Shown here: piece after piece, positions 42,393 through 55,843 of the stretch
How positions within the stretch are numbered: position 1 is the stretch's first letter
Layout of the letters: each line of letters begins with the position of its first letter
Assembly (NCBI RefSeq): GCF_036669915.1
Contig: NC_089312.1
Coordinates: forward strand, 28,796,492-28,860,491
DNA: 64,000 nucleotides
Reading direction: 5' to 3'
Source: Pocillopora verrucosa
Taxonomy: Eukaryota > Cnidaria > Anthozoa > Scleractinia > Pocilloporidae
Program-made: the position numbers and the translations under genes
The notes under the pieces: generated by a model
The model's input: the letters and a program-made list of their open reading frames with translations, nothing else
Told to the model about the DNA's origin: nothing
Database searches by the model: none

Positions 42393-45300
42393 TCACGGCG
42401 GTTTAGGCGGCGCAGGCTTTCTTCTGGGTGATCCAAAACCCTTCTTTTTCTTGGTAAAGCCAATCGGTACCTCCCAAATCTTTCTTGGTATGTGTGTATA
42501 GTATGTGAAAACAAAGGCTCTGGTAATGCCCTGTCCACAACGTGTGTGTTTCAAGCTCTGCATTCGTTCCACGTTGTCTTCTCTTCGCTTCAACAGCAAC
42601 GCTTTCCTTCTGGCGGCCGCCTGAGCAGATCGCATACGCGCTAAAGCTTCCAATCTACGAGCCATCTCGATGCGTCTCTGTTCCTCTCGAAGTCGTTCTT
42701 GCTCCGCTTCCTCTCGCCCGCGCTTTTCGTCTTCTGCCCGCTGGCGTTCTGCTTCTTCCCTGCGCAACCTTTCCTCTTCTTCCTGTCTCAACTTAGCTTC
42801 CTGCATTTCAGCTATTCGCCTCATCTGTTCACGATACTCCCGCTCTTCCTGCAGCCTCCGCAACTCCTCCTCTGCTTCGCGTATTTTCTCCTCCTCCAAC
42901 ATTCGTTCTTCTTCTTCCCTTTGAAGTTCAAGGAGCCTCTCTTCTTCACGTCTCTGTTCTTCTTCCAAGCGCTCCATTTCTTCTTTTCGCCGCCGAGCTT
43001 CTTCAATTTCCGCCATTCTTTTCTCGCGATTCATTTTTTGCTGCTCAAGTTCTTTCTCTCGCTCTCTTAGCTCCTCTTCTCGTTTCTTCTTCTCTTCTCG
43101 TTTCTTTTGAACTTCAAGCCTCCTTCGCTCGGCCTCAGCTGCTCTCCGTAGCTCTCGTTCTTCACGAGCCTTTTTCTTTGCCTCTTTTAACCTCTCCAGC
43201 GCCTCTTGTTCCTGTTGTTTCGCCTCTTCCTCCTCTACCAATCTTTTCATCTTTTCTTCTTCGATATTTCTCTGCTTCTCTTCTGCCTCTGCTTTGGCTA
43301 AGGCTGCCTCCTCTTCACGCTCTTTTAATAAACGCATTTCTTCCTCCCTCATTCTCTTCTCTTCATCCTTCTTTTTCCGTTCCTCTTTCCTTTGGTCCGC
43401 TCTGATTTTAGCCAGCTCCTTCTTTGTCAATTTTATAGGTTTGGAAGGAGCGTGCGCGTCTTTCTTGTCAAGTGGAACTTCTAGAGCAACTTGCGGCATA
43501 TCTAAGGTCTGCACAGACTCCTTCCTCGTTTTTGTATAATTGACAGCAGAAGCGCTACTACTTGGCTGATTATCAGTAGCTGACGTGGCCTTACTCTGCT
43601 CCTGAATAAATTGACGTAGTTCATCGTCCATTCCATCTAACATATCTGGTGTGTTGAATGCTTCAAAATCTATGTTTTCAGGATCTACTGTAATTTCATC
43701 TTTTTTCTTGGCAAATTTCCCATGTTTTCCAGATTTCTTCTTCGAATCGGCTTTCTGAAATAATTCAGACGGAAAATATTTTATAATTACCATTGCTTAT
43801 TCTTAAGTTTGGCAAAAATATTTATTTGGGGCTTAAGATTGGACATGGACATTCTATGCTTGTATTAAAGCCAACATAGGTCCTTCTCATGACCCTGTTT
43901 TTAACAAAGAGCTTAGCTGCCTTGTTGGTTTATAATTGACACAGTTGAATTTCTGCCTTAAGAAAATTTCTCGTAGCGTAGAGCCCTGGGTACTTTATGG
44001 GAATGGGGTCAAACGTTTTAGCAAGAAAAAAATGTAGGGATAACTCTTGATGCACAATTTCATCAGCACCACACAGACGGAGGTTCTAACTGAACGAAAT
44101 TTATTCAAAAATTATTTGCCATGTCATTTCCCCATGAAGTTTGTCAAAATTCTCGCTACATCCATCAAAATGTACTTACCCTTTCTTTAACTTTACTTGG
44201 TGTCTTATTTTTATTAACCAGTGCCGCCAAATCGGACAAATCGTTCTTTTTCTCTGCTACAAGTGGACTTGTTCTAGTGACCAGTCCTCCTGAAGAGGAA
44301 TCGATTCCTTCTCCCTCTTTCCCAATACCCTCCAACTCCAGTTTGCCATCTCTAGGCGCATCATGTTTGTTAAGCAAACTGCTGACTATCTGACGGCGGG
44401 CTTCTCTTTCTTCGTCTGTTGGTTCTTTCACCTCTTTTGCCTTGTCGTCGCTTTTTAATAAATTCAATTCTGAATGATCAGGTTTCGACTCAGCCTTGTT
44501 TTTACCAAACGGCTTTTCAATGACGTTTGACGAGATGGGTTTAGATTGCTTATTTATTTTAGGTTTCACAGCTTCAGGTTTAGTTGGACTCATCGCTTCT
44601 TTTTCCATACTCGAGAGGCTTGACTTCTCCACAGCTTTCGCTTCAATGTCTTTTTCCTCAGCCCCAGTCTCTGAACCTCGACGGCTTCGCGTAGACCTAT
44701 CACGAATTTGAGGCTCTTGCCCAGACTCGATGTAATTTCGCACGGCCTCACCGATACTCACGGGAACACTTCTCTGGTCTTCTGTTATTGGGGACGATGG
44801 CCGCGATTTCTCGATGTCAATGGTTTCCTTATAGGGAGAAGGAGGTCGATTATCGTCCACCTATTGGATATAAATTGAGTAACGTAAATGGTAGCGAAAG
44901 TAAATTTCTCAGTAAAGAAAAGGATACAGATATGGAGCATTGTAGAGGAGACAGGATACTACCATAAAATAGAAAAGAACAGGGGCGTGGCCAGGATTTT
45001 TCAAAGGAGGTGGGAGGGGGGAGGGCTGGGTTCACGGATTCAAATTTCCGCGCGCCTTACTTGAGGTGGGTTATGCCGCTGCTCTATCCTGTGTATCCGC
45101 AGGCACTTATTCACGCAGCGTGTGGAATAGGCAAAAGAGTATCTAGCATTGGAAAAGTATTATTTAAATTCTTCGAAGTCACGCGTTTTCACGACCTGAA
45201 TCATACCGTTTGAATGTTGTTGCCTTCTAAAATTCTGGTCGTGGTGGTTGTTTGGTCGGTGGACAAAATCTAAGCTTAGCGGACGGCCAAATGATTATCC

Positions 45301-48300
45301 TTGATAACTAACTTAGCAGCGACTTCAAGAAATGTATGGAAATGTTTATAAGTATCGTCAGTTTTGCCGTTTGCAACATGACCAGCCATCACTCTAAAAG
45401 GTATTTGCCACTTCAAATGATTGAAAGCTGCACATGTAAAAATTCTGTCAATTATGACTGAATCGTAAAGTACATATCACATCAGTGGAAATTAAACCTC
45501 GGCTAAACTGATCGTCCAGAATAGCACGTGCTTAAAAATTCGTCCTAGAAAATGATTATTTCAAAAGTGTGTCACTACCCAAAATACAGAATTTAGGGAA
45601 GCAAAGGGAAATATACATTAAAATAAACGCACCTCTCCGACTAGTTCTAATCTAGCTTCTGGTAAAAGTTCTTTGTGGAGTATTTGTTCAGCTTTGATCG
45701 GCGCGGGAGAGCTGGAACGAGGTACTGTCGCTGGTGTGGATGTTGGTTTCTCTGGTACACTCAGTAGGGAATCTTTCACTTCTGAGAAAATTTAAGGGCA
45801 TAGGAAAACGTGAGAATTGATAAAAAATTATGGTGGCATGGGCATCAAAAAAGAAGAGATTTGTCAGTTTTTAGCACGTTTGGGTAAAAATGAGCGAATC
45901 ATAATTGAATTCCTGATGGAAAACGCTAAGCACTTACTCAAACACGTATGATACACTTTGTTAATCGTAACCATTTTATCAACATCGGCTGTCACAATAT
46001 CTTTTAGTAAAGAGCTTTCACTTTAGGTCTAAAAGAATAAAGCGCCTTACCGACTATCATGACAGATAAGCCTAATGTGAATTCCCTTCAAACCCCCGAT
46101 TGGAATTATTATTTTACTCACTGAATTAGCATATCTGTGTTGTTTCAATTGGATATTCATGTTCTCGGTTATCTAATGCATCATTACATACGCATGAACG
46201 GTGATCGGTAACTTTCCTTTTTTAAATTGACTTCATTAAAAAAAGCTAGCTGACAAAAATAGATTTGCACTCAAGAAATTTGTGGGACTCTTTTAACCTC
46301 TTCAGTTTAGTTCCGTATATCCATTATCGCCCAATATGGATGTATTATTTGAGTAATGACATTCATTAAATCTTAGAGGCCTCCGACACAAAAGGCACAG
46401 ATGGTGTAATGTGTTCATAAATAATTCCTGTTAAAAACCAGAGAACGGAATTTTTTACGCATTTTTGCAAGATACGAAAAACGATTATCCAGAATCGAAT
46501 AAACCTTTTCTAATAGGTTCTTGCCTTGTACATAGATCGAGTTTGTCTGAAGGAAAATCTGTATAAAGAGATTGAGATGTCAGCAGAATCTGTTTGTACA
46601 GCTAGGCGTGCCCACTCGAGATGTAAATGTGTAAATTTAAATTCAAACGCACCAAAAATATAACAATCAAGAAAGCTCAGAGCATAAGAAAATTTTATCA
46701 CTCATCGTGACAAAATGAAATTTTATTTGAAGTTTATGGAATACTCGGCAAAATTAAGAAGCAAATCCTGAAGCAGAAAGAGAAATTAATGATGTAAATT
46801 CAGGAAAAGTGTTTTTTTCTCGAGTTACATTCTCATTGTTTTCAAAAACAGTTATACTTTTTTTTTAAGCAGTCTGTTCGCGAAAACCCAAATATCTTAC
46901 CTTTAACGCGCGAAGGAAGTGCAGAGTCTTGCACAACGGCGATGCTATCATCATGTATCGCTGTGTCAGCGATAAATTTTTCCACTGGTTGAGAGGACTG
47001 GACCACAACAGTTTCTGTTTCTTTGAGTTCCTGAGTTTCGATACTGGACGGCGTAGTCTCACTTTCATGTGGCTTCAGAAGCGAAGGTACTGACGTCAGA
47101 GCCTCATCTTTGTGCACCTCTATTGTTGGCGTTTCTTGTTGCTCCTCCTCAAGTTCTGTCGCTTCCGTCAGAGTTTCTACTCGAAGACGAAAAAAAAACG
47201 CATTTTCTTGTTATAACAATTACTATAGTTTTAAAACAAGTGAGGAAGGGTTTACTCAATCTTCGAAAATAGGCACCTCTAACGTCACAAAGTTTCCTTC
47301 GTCGGGGAGTGAGATAGACTGCACTCCAAGACTACTGACATTTTCTTATTTACTATCAGATGACCTTTATACTTCTGTGTACGAGATACATCCTACGTTT
47401 GAAGTTCTTTCGCACGATCACAGAGAAAAAAAACTTCTTCATCTTGGTTTTAACAGGAAAGGCCCGCACTTGAGATAAAGGTGCCTCAATGATTCTTGTC
47501 CAAAGAGCGATCCAATCTTCAATCAGGCAATCTAAAATCAAAATGTCTTAAACGTTTATTCTTACAAAAACGGGATCTTAGGTACCTGGTTGAGCGGGTC
47601 CTGGGTCTGAGCTTCCCTTCGTGTTTACAGGTAGCGCAGAAGGAAATTCCTTCTCAGGAGGACCATCACGGGTAGAAATAGTCAGCTCTACAACGAAAAA
47701 AAAGGAAATATACAGTGTGTGAGTCTATTTTCAGTGGAGAGTGGAAATCAATTCGAGATTCTTTGGTTACTTTTTGCAGCTGAGATTCATGTGGAAAATT
47801 CGTGTCAATCCCCCAACCAATCAGATGAAAAACAAAGACCAATCGCGACTGGGTCAACCGCGCTTTTCCACGATCGAAACCAGATCCTTTTTTACCTTAA
47901 ATTGCCATTGGCTTGTTGAAGTATTTGCCTTTTCTGATCGGTTGCTGCAGTTTCTTTGGGTTTGGTTTAACGACACTCATCCAAAATGTACTTCACGATT
48001 CATTTGAGTCTCCCCGAGTTACCTTTTCCTCTGCGCAATTTCTTCACAAAAAAAGTTTTGTAAACAACTAAAATTTCCATTGATGGTCTTTCTTAAGAGG
48101 TCTTATATTCCGTTAGCGACCACAGATGCTTCAAGTTTTTGGTAAACCGGAGGTTTCACTGATCTCAAAACAGCGGCTCTATGCAGTGAATCTGGGAGGG
48201 GAAATCTCTTGGTACCAACGCTTCCACGTTCAAACGTTTGAGACTTCCTTTAAATAGTGTGAGATCCTTTCGGAAGCTTCGTAAGCGAATCGCATAGCAT

Positions 48301-51300
48301 TCAACAAGGATCTCACAAAGCTCAAAGAAACACTCTTACCTTCTGCGATGCCATTTTTGTCATCACTTTCAATTGTTTCATCAGGCCAATCAAATTCTCC
48401 TCCCTCACTGATACAAGGCCATTCCTGGTCAGCAGTTTCTTCTTCTGGAAGCAAATATTCATATACTCCTTCGACCACCGGTTGTGATCGAAAGATAGTC
48501 TCGGAAACCTGGGCCAGATCAGCCTCACTTCCAAGAGTCGCTCTCGTTTCCGTGCCTTCCTGAGCCGTTTTTGCGCTCGATGTCCTCGTGTCGATGTCAG
48601 TTCCATCTTGTGCGTCTTCTTCTTCCGCAGGACCACTTTGCCGACTCCTGATATGTCTCTCGCGTACGGAAGATGACGATTTCCTACCATCTTCTTCAGC
48701 AGCAGCTTTTATAGCATCTTGCCATTGCTCGCTGGTGGAAGAAGAAATAGCCGATGAACCTCGAGATTTAGCTATTGTTTCGTGTCGAGATTGCACTGAA
48801 GGCGAACGTGGTGACGCCGAAGCCACTCGGGAGGTAACCGATGGACTTCTTGGGTGAGGAGAAGGGCTTTTTACAAGTTTGTCACGGGCTTGTGATGACA
48901 TTTCCGAATGCGTGGTATCTCCAGAAACTCGCCCCGTTGGATGTCCGTCGACATGATCAGCCATGTCGTCTTGTAAGATGAAAAAATCATCTCTCACACC
49001 AGGCCACGTCGGTGACGCCTCATCTCGGTCTGTTTCTGCCAAATCTGGAGAGCTACCGACACGTTCCACGTCACGTGACCTTGCAGACTGACCCCTATTG
49101 TAATGTGATACGCTGGAATAGCTTGCACTACGACTAGAGTGGAGACTGGAACGGGCTATTCTGTTCGTTGTTCCTGTGAAAGAAGAGGTTCATTTCAGTC
49201 AAATTTCATTGAAGTTTTGAACAGAACACAGAAACACCAGGAACAACGCAGTTAAGGCAGAGCTCTCGTTTTCAAACAATAAAGTATTTGCGCGACTATC
49301 AAAGCAAGACCGAGAAAAAGGTTAACTATTTTTCCATCAATCTTACCAGCACTAGAAGCCCTCCTTTGTATGCCAACTTTCTCCTCTCTCCCACTCCGAG
49401 GAGATGCAGCGCTCGATGGTCGACGAGAACGCTTCCCAGTTTCTGTTTGATCGAATTGTGACGGAGCTTCGTCTTCTTCCTCGATCACATTTGCTGTTCG
49501 GTTCCATTCCTCGGTCTAAGGTAAAAAGGTTAAGGTAAGACTGCAATTATAGTTAGTGTATTTTCACACTTATAATGTCTACACTGGAGTTTTTCTATAG
49601 GGCGGTAGCGGGAATATTCCTTCAATCGCTTAAGAATCGGTTGAAACTTTTTATTCGCGATTCCACTTTTGTGGCGGTATTTGGAAAACAGTTTAGAATA
49701 TTCACCATAGCTTTCGACAAAATACGCCACTCCCATTTAATGTTTTATAGTCTCAAGAAAAAACTTTAACTTCGGGAGAAACTTAGTCAAACTAGATGAA
49801 AGAAAATTGGAGTTTTTGATAGGCGCGTCTTGATGGTCAGCGCGCTCGACTCCGGGGTTCGAACCCTTTTCAGAACTATTCTGTTATGTTCTCACAATAC
49901 AACGACCCATCGCGAAAACCTGAGCAGGAGACATTCTCCTAAAACACGGGAGCCATGCGAATCGCTCTTGTATACAAAGTTTATCCTTAGGGATGGTGTA
50001 TTAGGATCTAAATGAATTGCAGAAGTTCTATCTAGGGCTTCACTTAAAAAAAGTCATTACTACACGTCACACAGAAATTGCCACCCTTTCTCAACACTCT
50101 TTTCCCTTTTTAAAACTCTCAGTGCAATACCTTTCCATCAGGGCTCGCGGCTAAGCGTTGAACCTTGGTTGCAAAGTCTGGCGTCGTTCCTCTGGATGAT
50201 CCCAACTGGAAAGACGGCGAGGGACTGCGACTGAGTCTCATTCTAGGATTGGGACCTCGTCGATGAAATCGACCGAAGCCTACGTCAGCATTTATGATCT
50301 CGTCAAGATGGTTTGGCGTCGAGCCAAGTGCTAATAGAAAAATTTGTGTACTGAGATGAAATTGAAGTGCAAGTTATTATTAGTATGTATCAGTTCAACT
50401 AGTTGGTTTCCAATCAGCCGCAATTTGGCCAGTAAGTTTAATCGACAATTCATCGACTTTTAAAGGAACGTTAGTAATTATCAGTAGCTGATCAAGTCCA
50501 CGACGGATTTCTACATGATCGCGAGAAAAGTGAAATGTATCATCAATTATTTTAACTTGTAGGAGGAAGTCCACCAACAGAACCGGATTCGATTTCACCC
50601 ATACATCATTTATGATAAAAAGAATCCCTGATTATCGAATTAAAAAGGAAAAACAGAGAACGCACTTAAATTTGCCTCGCGCTCAACAGCAACATTTGTA
50701 CACGCTTCAAACAAAAAGCACACCTTCGACAGGTTGTATCAATTTTAAATGAGATAACTAAGGAAATCTTTTTTCATTTCAATAGGCATAAAACGAAAAA
50801 AAAAAACGATGACTAAAGCAAAATTAATGGTCCCAAATGTTCCCGCACATGACACCAGAGTTTCTCACGTTTAACTCTGATTGGTTGAATTCTCCAATCA
50901 ATTTCTTTCCTTTCATACTAACTTTTTCGGTTGCGAATTTAAGTCGAAACATTTCCAGAGGTGCTCCAATTAGCTATAAACAGCGTTCGCGTCTAACACT
51001 GACCTCTCGGGAGAGGGGGTGGTTTACCACTTGTAATCCTGGGGTTAGCCCTTGGTGACTCCAGGGTGGGTGGGATGGGAGCTGTTTTGGGTCTTGATAT
51101 CGAGTCTTGAGCTTCGTGGGTTGCAAAACCAAAAGCCATACTTGGCATGGACGGCGAAAATGTAATGGTATTGCCTCGATTTGTTCTGGGTGATCCGGGC
51201 GATGAAAAGTGGGAGAAGTCTTCCAAAGTTTCTCGACTAGAACGAGAGAAGGTAATTGAAAGGATAATAAATATAAGGTAAACAACGATGGTAGTAGACC

Positions 51301-54215
51301 TAATTAAGCCATCGCTTTTTCAGGGTACTGAGAGGAAGTTCAGCTCCCTTATTCTGCTTAGCCTATAGAGCCCCTTACAATGATAAAAGGTTTGACTAGT
51401 ATGCCCTTGGAAATTTCTACCAGGCACCCAAATTATTCCAATGAAGAAGCTTAAAAATCACCACCCCTCTCTATTTTCCTTTATTTCTGAATTCTTGAAG
51501 TAATTACCCCTCCATTCCAATGTCTGGCATGTGATCGGAGGAAACAATTCTGTGTTCTAAGTGTTCCTTGCTGTGACTCCACCCAGCTGGTTTGCCATAT
51601 TTCATGTATTCTTGTATTATACCAGTTATCTCATCATCATCATCCAAAAAATGAGAGTAGTGAGAAGCAGTGTTGGTAGAGTATGAAGTTCTTGTGGAAA
51701 ATGGAGTTTGTGATCGAAATCTTCTGTGAGAATTTTGGCCCCTGAAATACAAAGAAAATAGATCTTACTTAAAAAGCAGATAATCAAACATTTCTTTTAG
51801 CTTTCAGTGTATCCCAAAACATGGAGGGTTTGTCAAATTTTGAATCCCAGTACTTGGAAATGAAGGCCCTCAAAAAACAGACAGAGATGTTATTAGGAAG
51901 CTCTTTCTAGATTATGAACTACAAATGTGTTTTCTTGACTTATGTATTTCATACCTTGCTTTTTTAAGCTCTTCAAGGTAATAATCTGGATCAGCTCCTG
52001 GCTGAACATTTTTATCAGCTGTCAAGTTTTCTGAGTCAAGGTAGTGAAGAAATCTCAGGAAAGATGCCTTATCTCTCTTTGGTTGCTCTCCTTTCTCTGA
52101 TGCTTCCTTTGGATAGTCTGATACTCCTTCCCAGGCTTCCTCTTCCTGTTTAGATATTACAAAATGATATTTTATTATCTGAAAGTCAGCTGTGAAATTC
52201 TAAAGATAAAGTACAGTCAAAAAAATTTTTTTCTAGCCTGCAGAACAGGCATATTTTTGGGAGAATTTTCAGGCACACAAAGACAAGCTCAAGGAGAGTT
52301 CAAAGGAAAGTCATTTGCCAGGCAAGGAGCCTGAAAAATGAAGAAAGGACAGCCTGCTGAGAAGGCTAGATTCATTCTAACATCTGCCTACCATCTCTCT
52401 GACCAGTAAGATATAAGTAAATCTAAACTCCCCGAATCTTATAATCTTACCTCTTTCCCAAACTCAAGCACAGAGTTGGTTAGATTTCCTACTGTTCTGA
52501 GTTTAAGGCCTGCCTCGAAAACATTTTCTTTCTTGAAGTGGCTCTCTTCATTACTATGGTTACAAACCTCATCACTTGGGGTGAAAAGAAGAATTGCACC
52601 TTTACGAGTGACAAATGTCTTTGGGAGAGCAAGTTGTCCATCTTCCAACAAGAGGCTGCCACTTGATCTTGCTGATTTGTTTCGAGATGATGAATGATTT
52701 GTCAAATGAGGTAGGAGTGGCTCTATAGGGGACTGGTAACAAGAAAAAAATTGATGAGCATGAATTGCAATAAAATCTTGAGCTGGGTCATTGAATAGAC
52801 TTTAAGAAATTTTTTTGTTCATTTCTGAAGGGCAAGAGACAACAATAGGCTCCAAACTTTTTCCTTGTCTCAAGGCACTGATTTTTTTCTTTATCCTTAG
52901 CTCAAGAAAAGTAAATAATATCTTTATTTAATTAATAACTCACTCTAGCTACTGACAATTCACCTGTTTGAAGACCTAGCCTCAGAATATTTGGTATTAT
53001 GTCCAAATTAAATTACCAGTGATAATTTCTTATTTCAGACCACCTATCATTTTGAGTCTGATTGGTTAAAAGATTTTGGGTAAGTGTTTTTGGATCAATC
53101 ACAGAGCAATGTACTGAGTGAAAGCAATACTGGATTACTTTTTACACTCAATTGAAAATTGCTCAGTGTCACTGGTCAAAAAAAACTATAAATGCACTGA
53201 CAAAATTTGCCAGTCAATCAGGCATTACTCTTTAAATGCCTGATCTCAAGTTATAAGTTTAGTTTTCAAACAGATTATATTGTTAATGGCTTGTAAAACA
53301 TCCTTTAAAAGACAGAATGACTTTGCACAAATTATTTTTACTCAAGTGGAATATGAGTGCCAAGTCATTAGTCCACGGACAGTATAGTCCTTGATCAAGC
53401 TGTTTGCTCGGGCCTTTTTTAAGGGATTAACAATCGTGACATTTCATTAATTTTAGGACAGAAGGAAAATTAACTGAGCCGACTTGAAGTTTGCATTTGT
53501 TATCCTCTATCTCTTGTAATCCAAACTTCTCTAATTAGAACTTGGAAATAGTAGCCGACATATTTCCTTAACCAGCTGTAAGGCTTACTTTCGCCATAAG
53601 GATTTCCACAACACCCGTTTAAAAGTAACGTTCTTGATAATTAATAAGTCTAAATTTGCACCCCCTTCTTTTCAGTCAGGGGGTCTGACTGTAAGATTAT
53701 ATTTGCGGTACCTCTAATATAACAATAATATTTTGCTTTCCTTGAACCCTCAAAAAGTGAAATTCAGCTACAAGGGAACAGAATGCGTACGTCAATAAAG
53801 AGAAAGCTGCGACTAAGACGAAGCAAGAACTTAGCAGAAATTCTAAACATCCATCTTGCAAGGTTTGACAAATCAGGCAACAAGCTTGGCATTTCTTCAC
53901 GATGACAAACCGCAGCGATAAGCTGCTTCAAAAATAGCCCTTTACTTTAGCATTATTCCTTCTTTTAATGGGTCTATCGATATTTTTTTCCAAATTAAAA
54001 TTCAAATATTTTCAAGACTCTCGTTTCGTCGACATCGCGATCTTTTGTCTTTCGTGAATTCATGCATTTGCAGTGAAATACGAATCACAATAAACACAAA
54101 ACCTGAGTGAACAAAAGAAAAAGAGCAGTTCATGTCTTACCGTTTGATCCGAGTACGTTTCACATTGTAGATCGCCATCCCAACTAGCTTTCCCTCGAGC
54201 TAGCGGCGAAAACAT
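42393..54215 (-). CDS. KIAA2012-like protein, 13 exons, long charged C-terminal helix
   Basis: Exons on the minus strand: 54215-54141, 52732-52451, 52145-51955, 51741-51508, 51236-51004, 50330-50131, 49515-49347, 49173-48340, 47687-47586, 47176-46901, 45781-45633, 44860-44180, 43754-42393. Total 4788 nt, 1595 codons, phases consistent throughout. The start MFSPLARGKASWDGDLQCETY and the motif LPKTFVTRKGAILLF at residues 61-75, followed by LRTVGNLTNSVLEFGKE, resemble the N-terminus of human KIAA2012 as I remember it. The middle exons are low-complexity, rich in Ser, Pro, Glu and Arg, and probably disordered. The last exon (from residue 1143) carries a Glu/Arg/Lys helix at about 1248-1530, a coiled coil or single alpha-helix, then VFTYYTHIPRKIWEVPIGF and a basic, proline-rich tail ending RRKPAPPKPP. 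The function is unknown; the human gene is reported mainly from testis and ciliated tissue. Exons may be missing in the middle, where conservation gives no guide. Confidence 0.8.
49820..49970 (+). repeat. tRNA-derived SINE (between KIAA2012-like exons 6 and 7)
   Basis: The tRNA-like head has an A-box-like TTGATGGTCAGCGCGCTCGA and a B box GGGGTTCGAACCC at 49854-49866. The body ends near GAGACATTCTCCTAAAAC. It shares the GACATTCTCCT tail and the GATGGTCAG head with the element at 60311-60530. It is not a functional tRNA: no acceptor stem or anticodon arm closes. Confidence 0.65.
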
Positions 54216-55843
54216 CTAACTCAGGGCAAAAAATATGACGCTAAAACATTCTACGACACATTCAACGGACCGCATCACGCCATCTTGACCCATCGTCTGG
54301 TTAGGTAGATGCACGAAACACCATATGGTCACCATGCCAATATGCTAATACGACAAAGGTCAATTAAAAGGTCTGCATTTGGGCCATTAGCCGCTTCAAT
54401 ACACTCTAAAGAAATAGGGCTTTGTAAAAAATATAGGGCTTAATGTGGCTATTACGTAATAAAATGAAAACTCTGAGAAAGGGCTTGAATTCAGTTCTTT
54501 TATCCAGTTACGGGGGCCATTAGGATCAATGTCAGAATAACTTCCCCTTCCTTAACCAACAACAGTCAATTGTTGCTGGATGAGCATCTCGCGGTCTTCT
54601 CGCGAAGCGTACCGGTGGGGGCTGTTCGAGGGTCTCACACCTGCCAGTACCCCCTCGCATCTCTCGCGTTCACACTTTGCTCTCAGGCTCAACTCGAGAG
54701 AAGCGCTGTAGATACTCATGCGCGGTAGTGCTAGCAGGCTAATCACATGCCCCATCGGTAATAAAAGCTCCATGTTATCCTCCACATACGCAAAAAAATT
54801 ACCCTCGGTCGCCTAGAAGGGGATGGAAGGGCTATCAGAATATCGCACAGCTTTATGAAGATCAGGTAAATTATATAGAGACAACAAAAATTCTCTGACC
54901 ACCCAGACGATAAATGACTGGTCCCAAAACTATGGTTAAGATGGTATCATAGCTAAAACAAGCTTTGATTAATAAAGCAACAGTGCTTCTTGTTATCAAT
55001 GTCATTCCTATAACACAGGACGTAGCAATATCACAGTAGGCCACTCTGAGTTGGTAACCTCTTCGCACACTTTTTATTCAGTTCACGATAACTTATATTT
55101 TAAAATATCACATGAAATTTCTAAAACGTTAAATTATCTAAAACTTTGTAAACTACCATTCCTCTTCAGAATATAATATCTAAAGGAGTGAGTATAATGT
55201 CTCTCCGCTGAAATTTTTAAAACGTAACTTACTTTCGATGTAGGAAATCGAATCTATAGCCGTGAAAGATAAAATGATCTTTAAAAAGTCACTTGAGATA
55301 AAGCGAACCCTCAAAAACACATCAAAATGTAAATTATTACATGAATCAACTTCAGGAAAACTTGTGCGAACACAATGTGTATTTAAGAGTGTTAAATCAT
55401 TTATTAAACAAGAGTGTGACCTGGATAATGTAAATATGTTCAAGAAATTTTTTTCACACAAAGGCTACGAGTAAAGCGCTAAAGAACCGTTTTGAAGTAG
55501 TGGCAACAGCGTATTCCAGTCCTCTGGTATAGCTATTCTAAATATACACCTTAATTTACAATAACTTTGTCTAGAAAAATGCAAAAAGCAAACATGAAAA
55601 AGGCAATTAGAAAATTCACGTCAACAGGTTGAGTTGATTTAAATTCATTTACCAACGTCTCCTTTCTTTTTTTTAAGCATAATTTACAATTGTGGTATAT
55701 AAGATAAACTGGAATAATTAGGATTTTATAAAATAATTCCTTTTTAATTTATTTTTTTAATTTTTCACTTTTGCTTTCTACTGAGACAAAGTTATTCCAA
55801 TTAAGTGTATCTAAAGATGCCACGTGATTATCAAAAGTCACTG
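54216..55843. other. Intergenic region between TCP11L1 and KIAA2012-like
   Basis: No exon was identified. The stretch near 55735-55770 is very AT-rich and includes TTTATT on the plus strand, which could be the TCP11L1 polyadenylation signal. An open frame at 54552-54785 (-) has no recognised similarity. Confidence 0.5.

Noticed and set aside
42542..43539. Plus-strand frames rich in serine, leucine and phenylalanine opposite the last KIAA2012-like exon.
   Set aside because: They are antisense shadows of the Glu/Arg/Lys coiled-coil coding sequence.
47356..47541. Possible extra exon of the KIAA2012-like gene (DCLIEDWIALWTRIIEAPLS) after a good acceptor at 47533.
   Set aside because: No convincing donor; the composition is unlike the flanking Ser/Glu-rich exons; the exon 9 to exon 10 junction is already in phase without it.
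49837..49870. Possible tRNA gene (box-B-like GGGTTCGAACCC).
   Set aside because: No acceptor stem or anticodon arm closes around it; the flanks match another dispersed element, so it is a SINE head.
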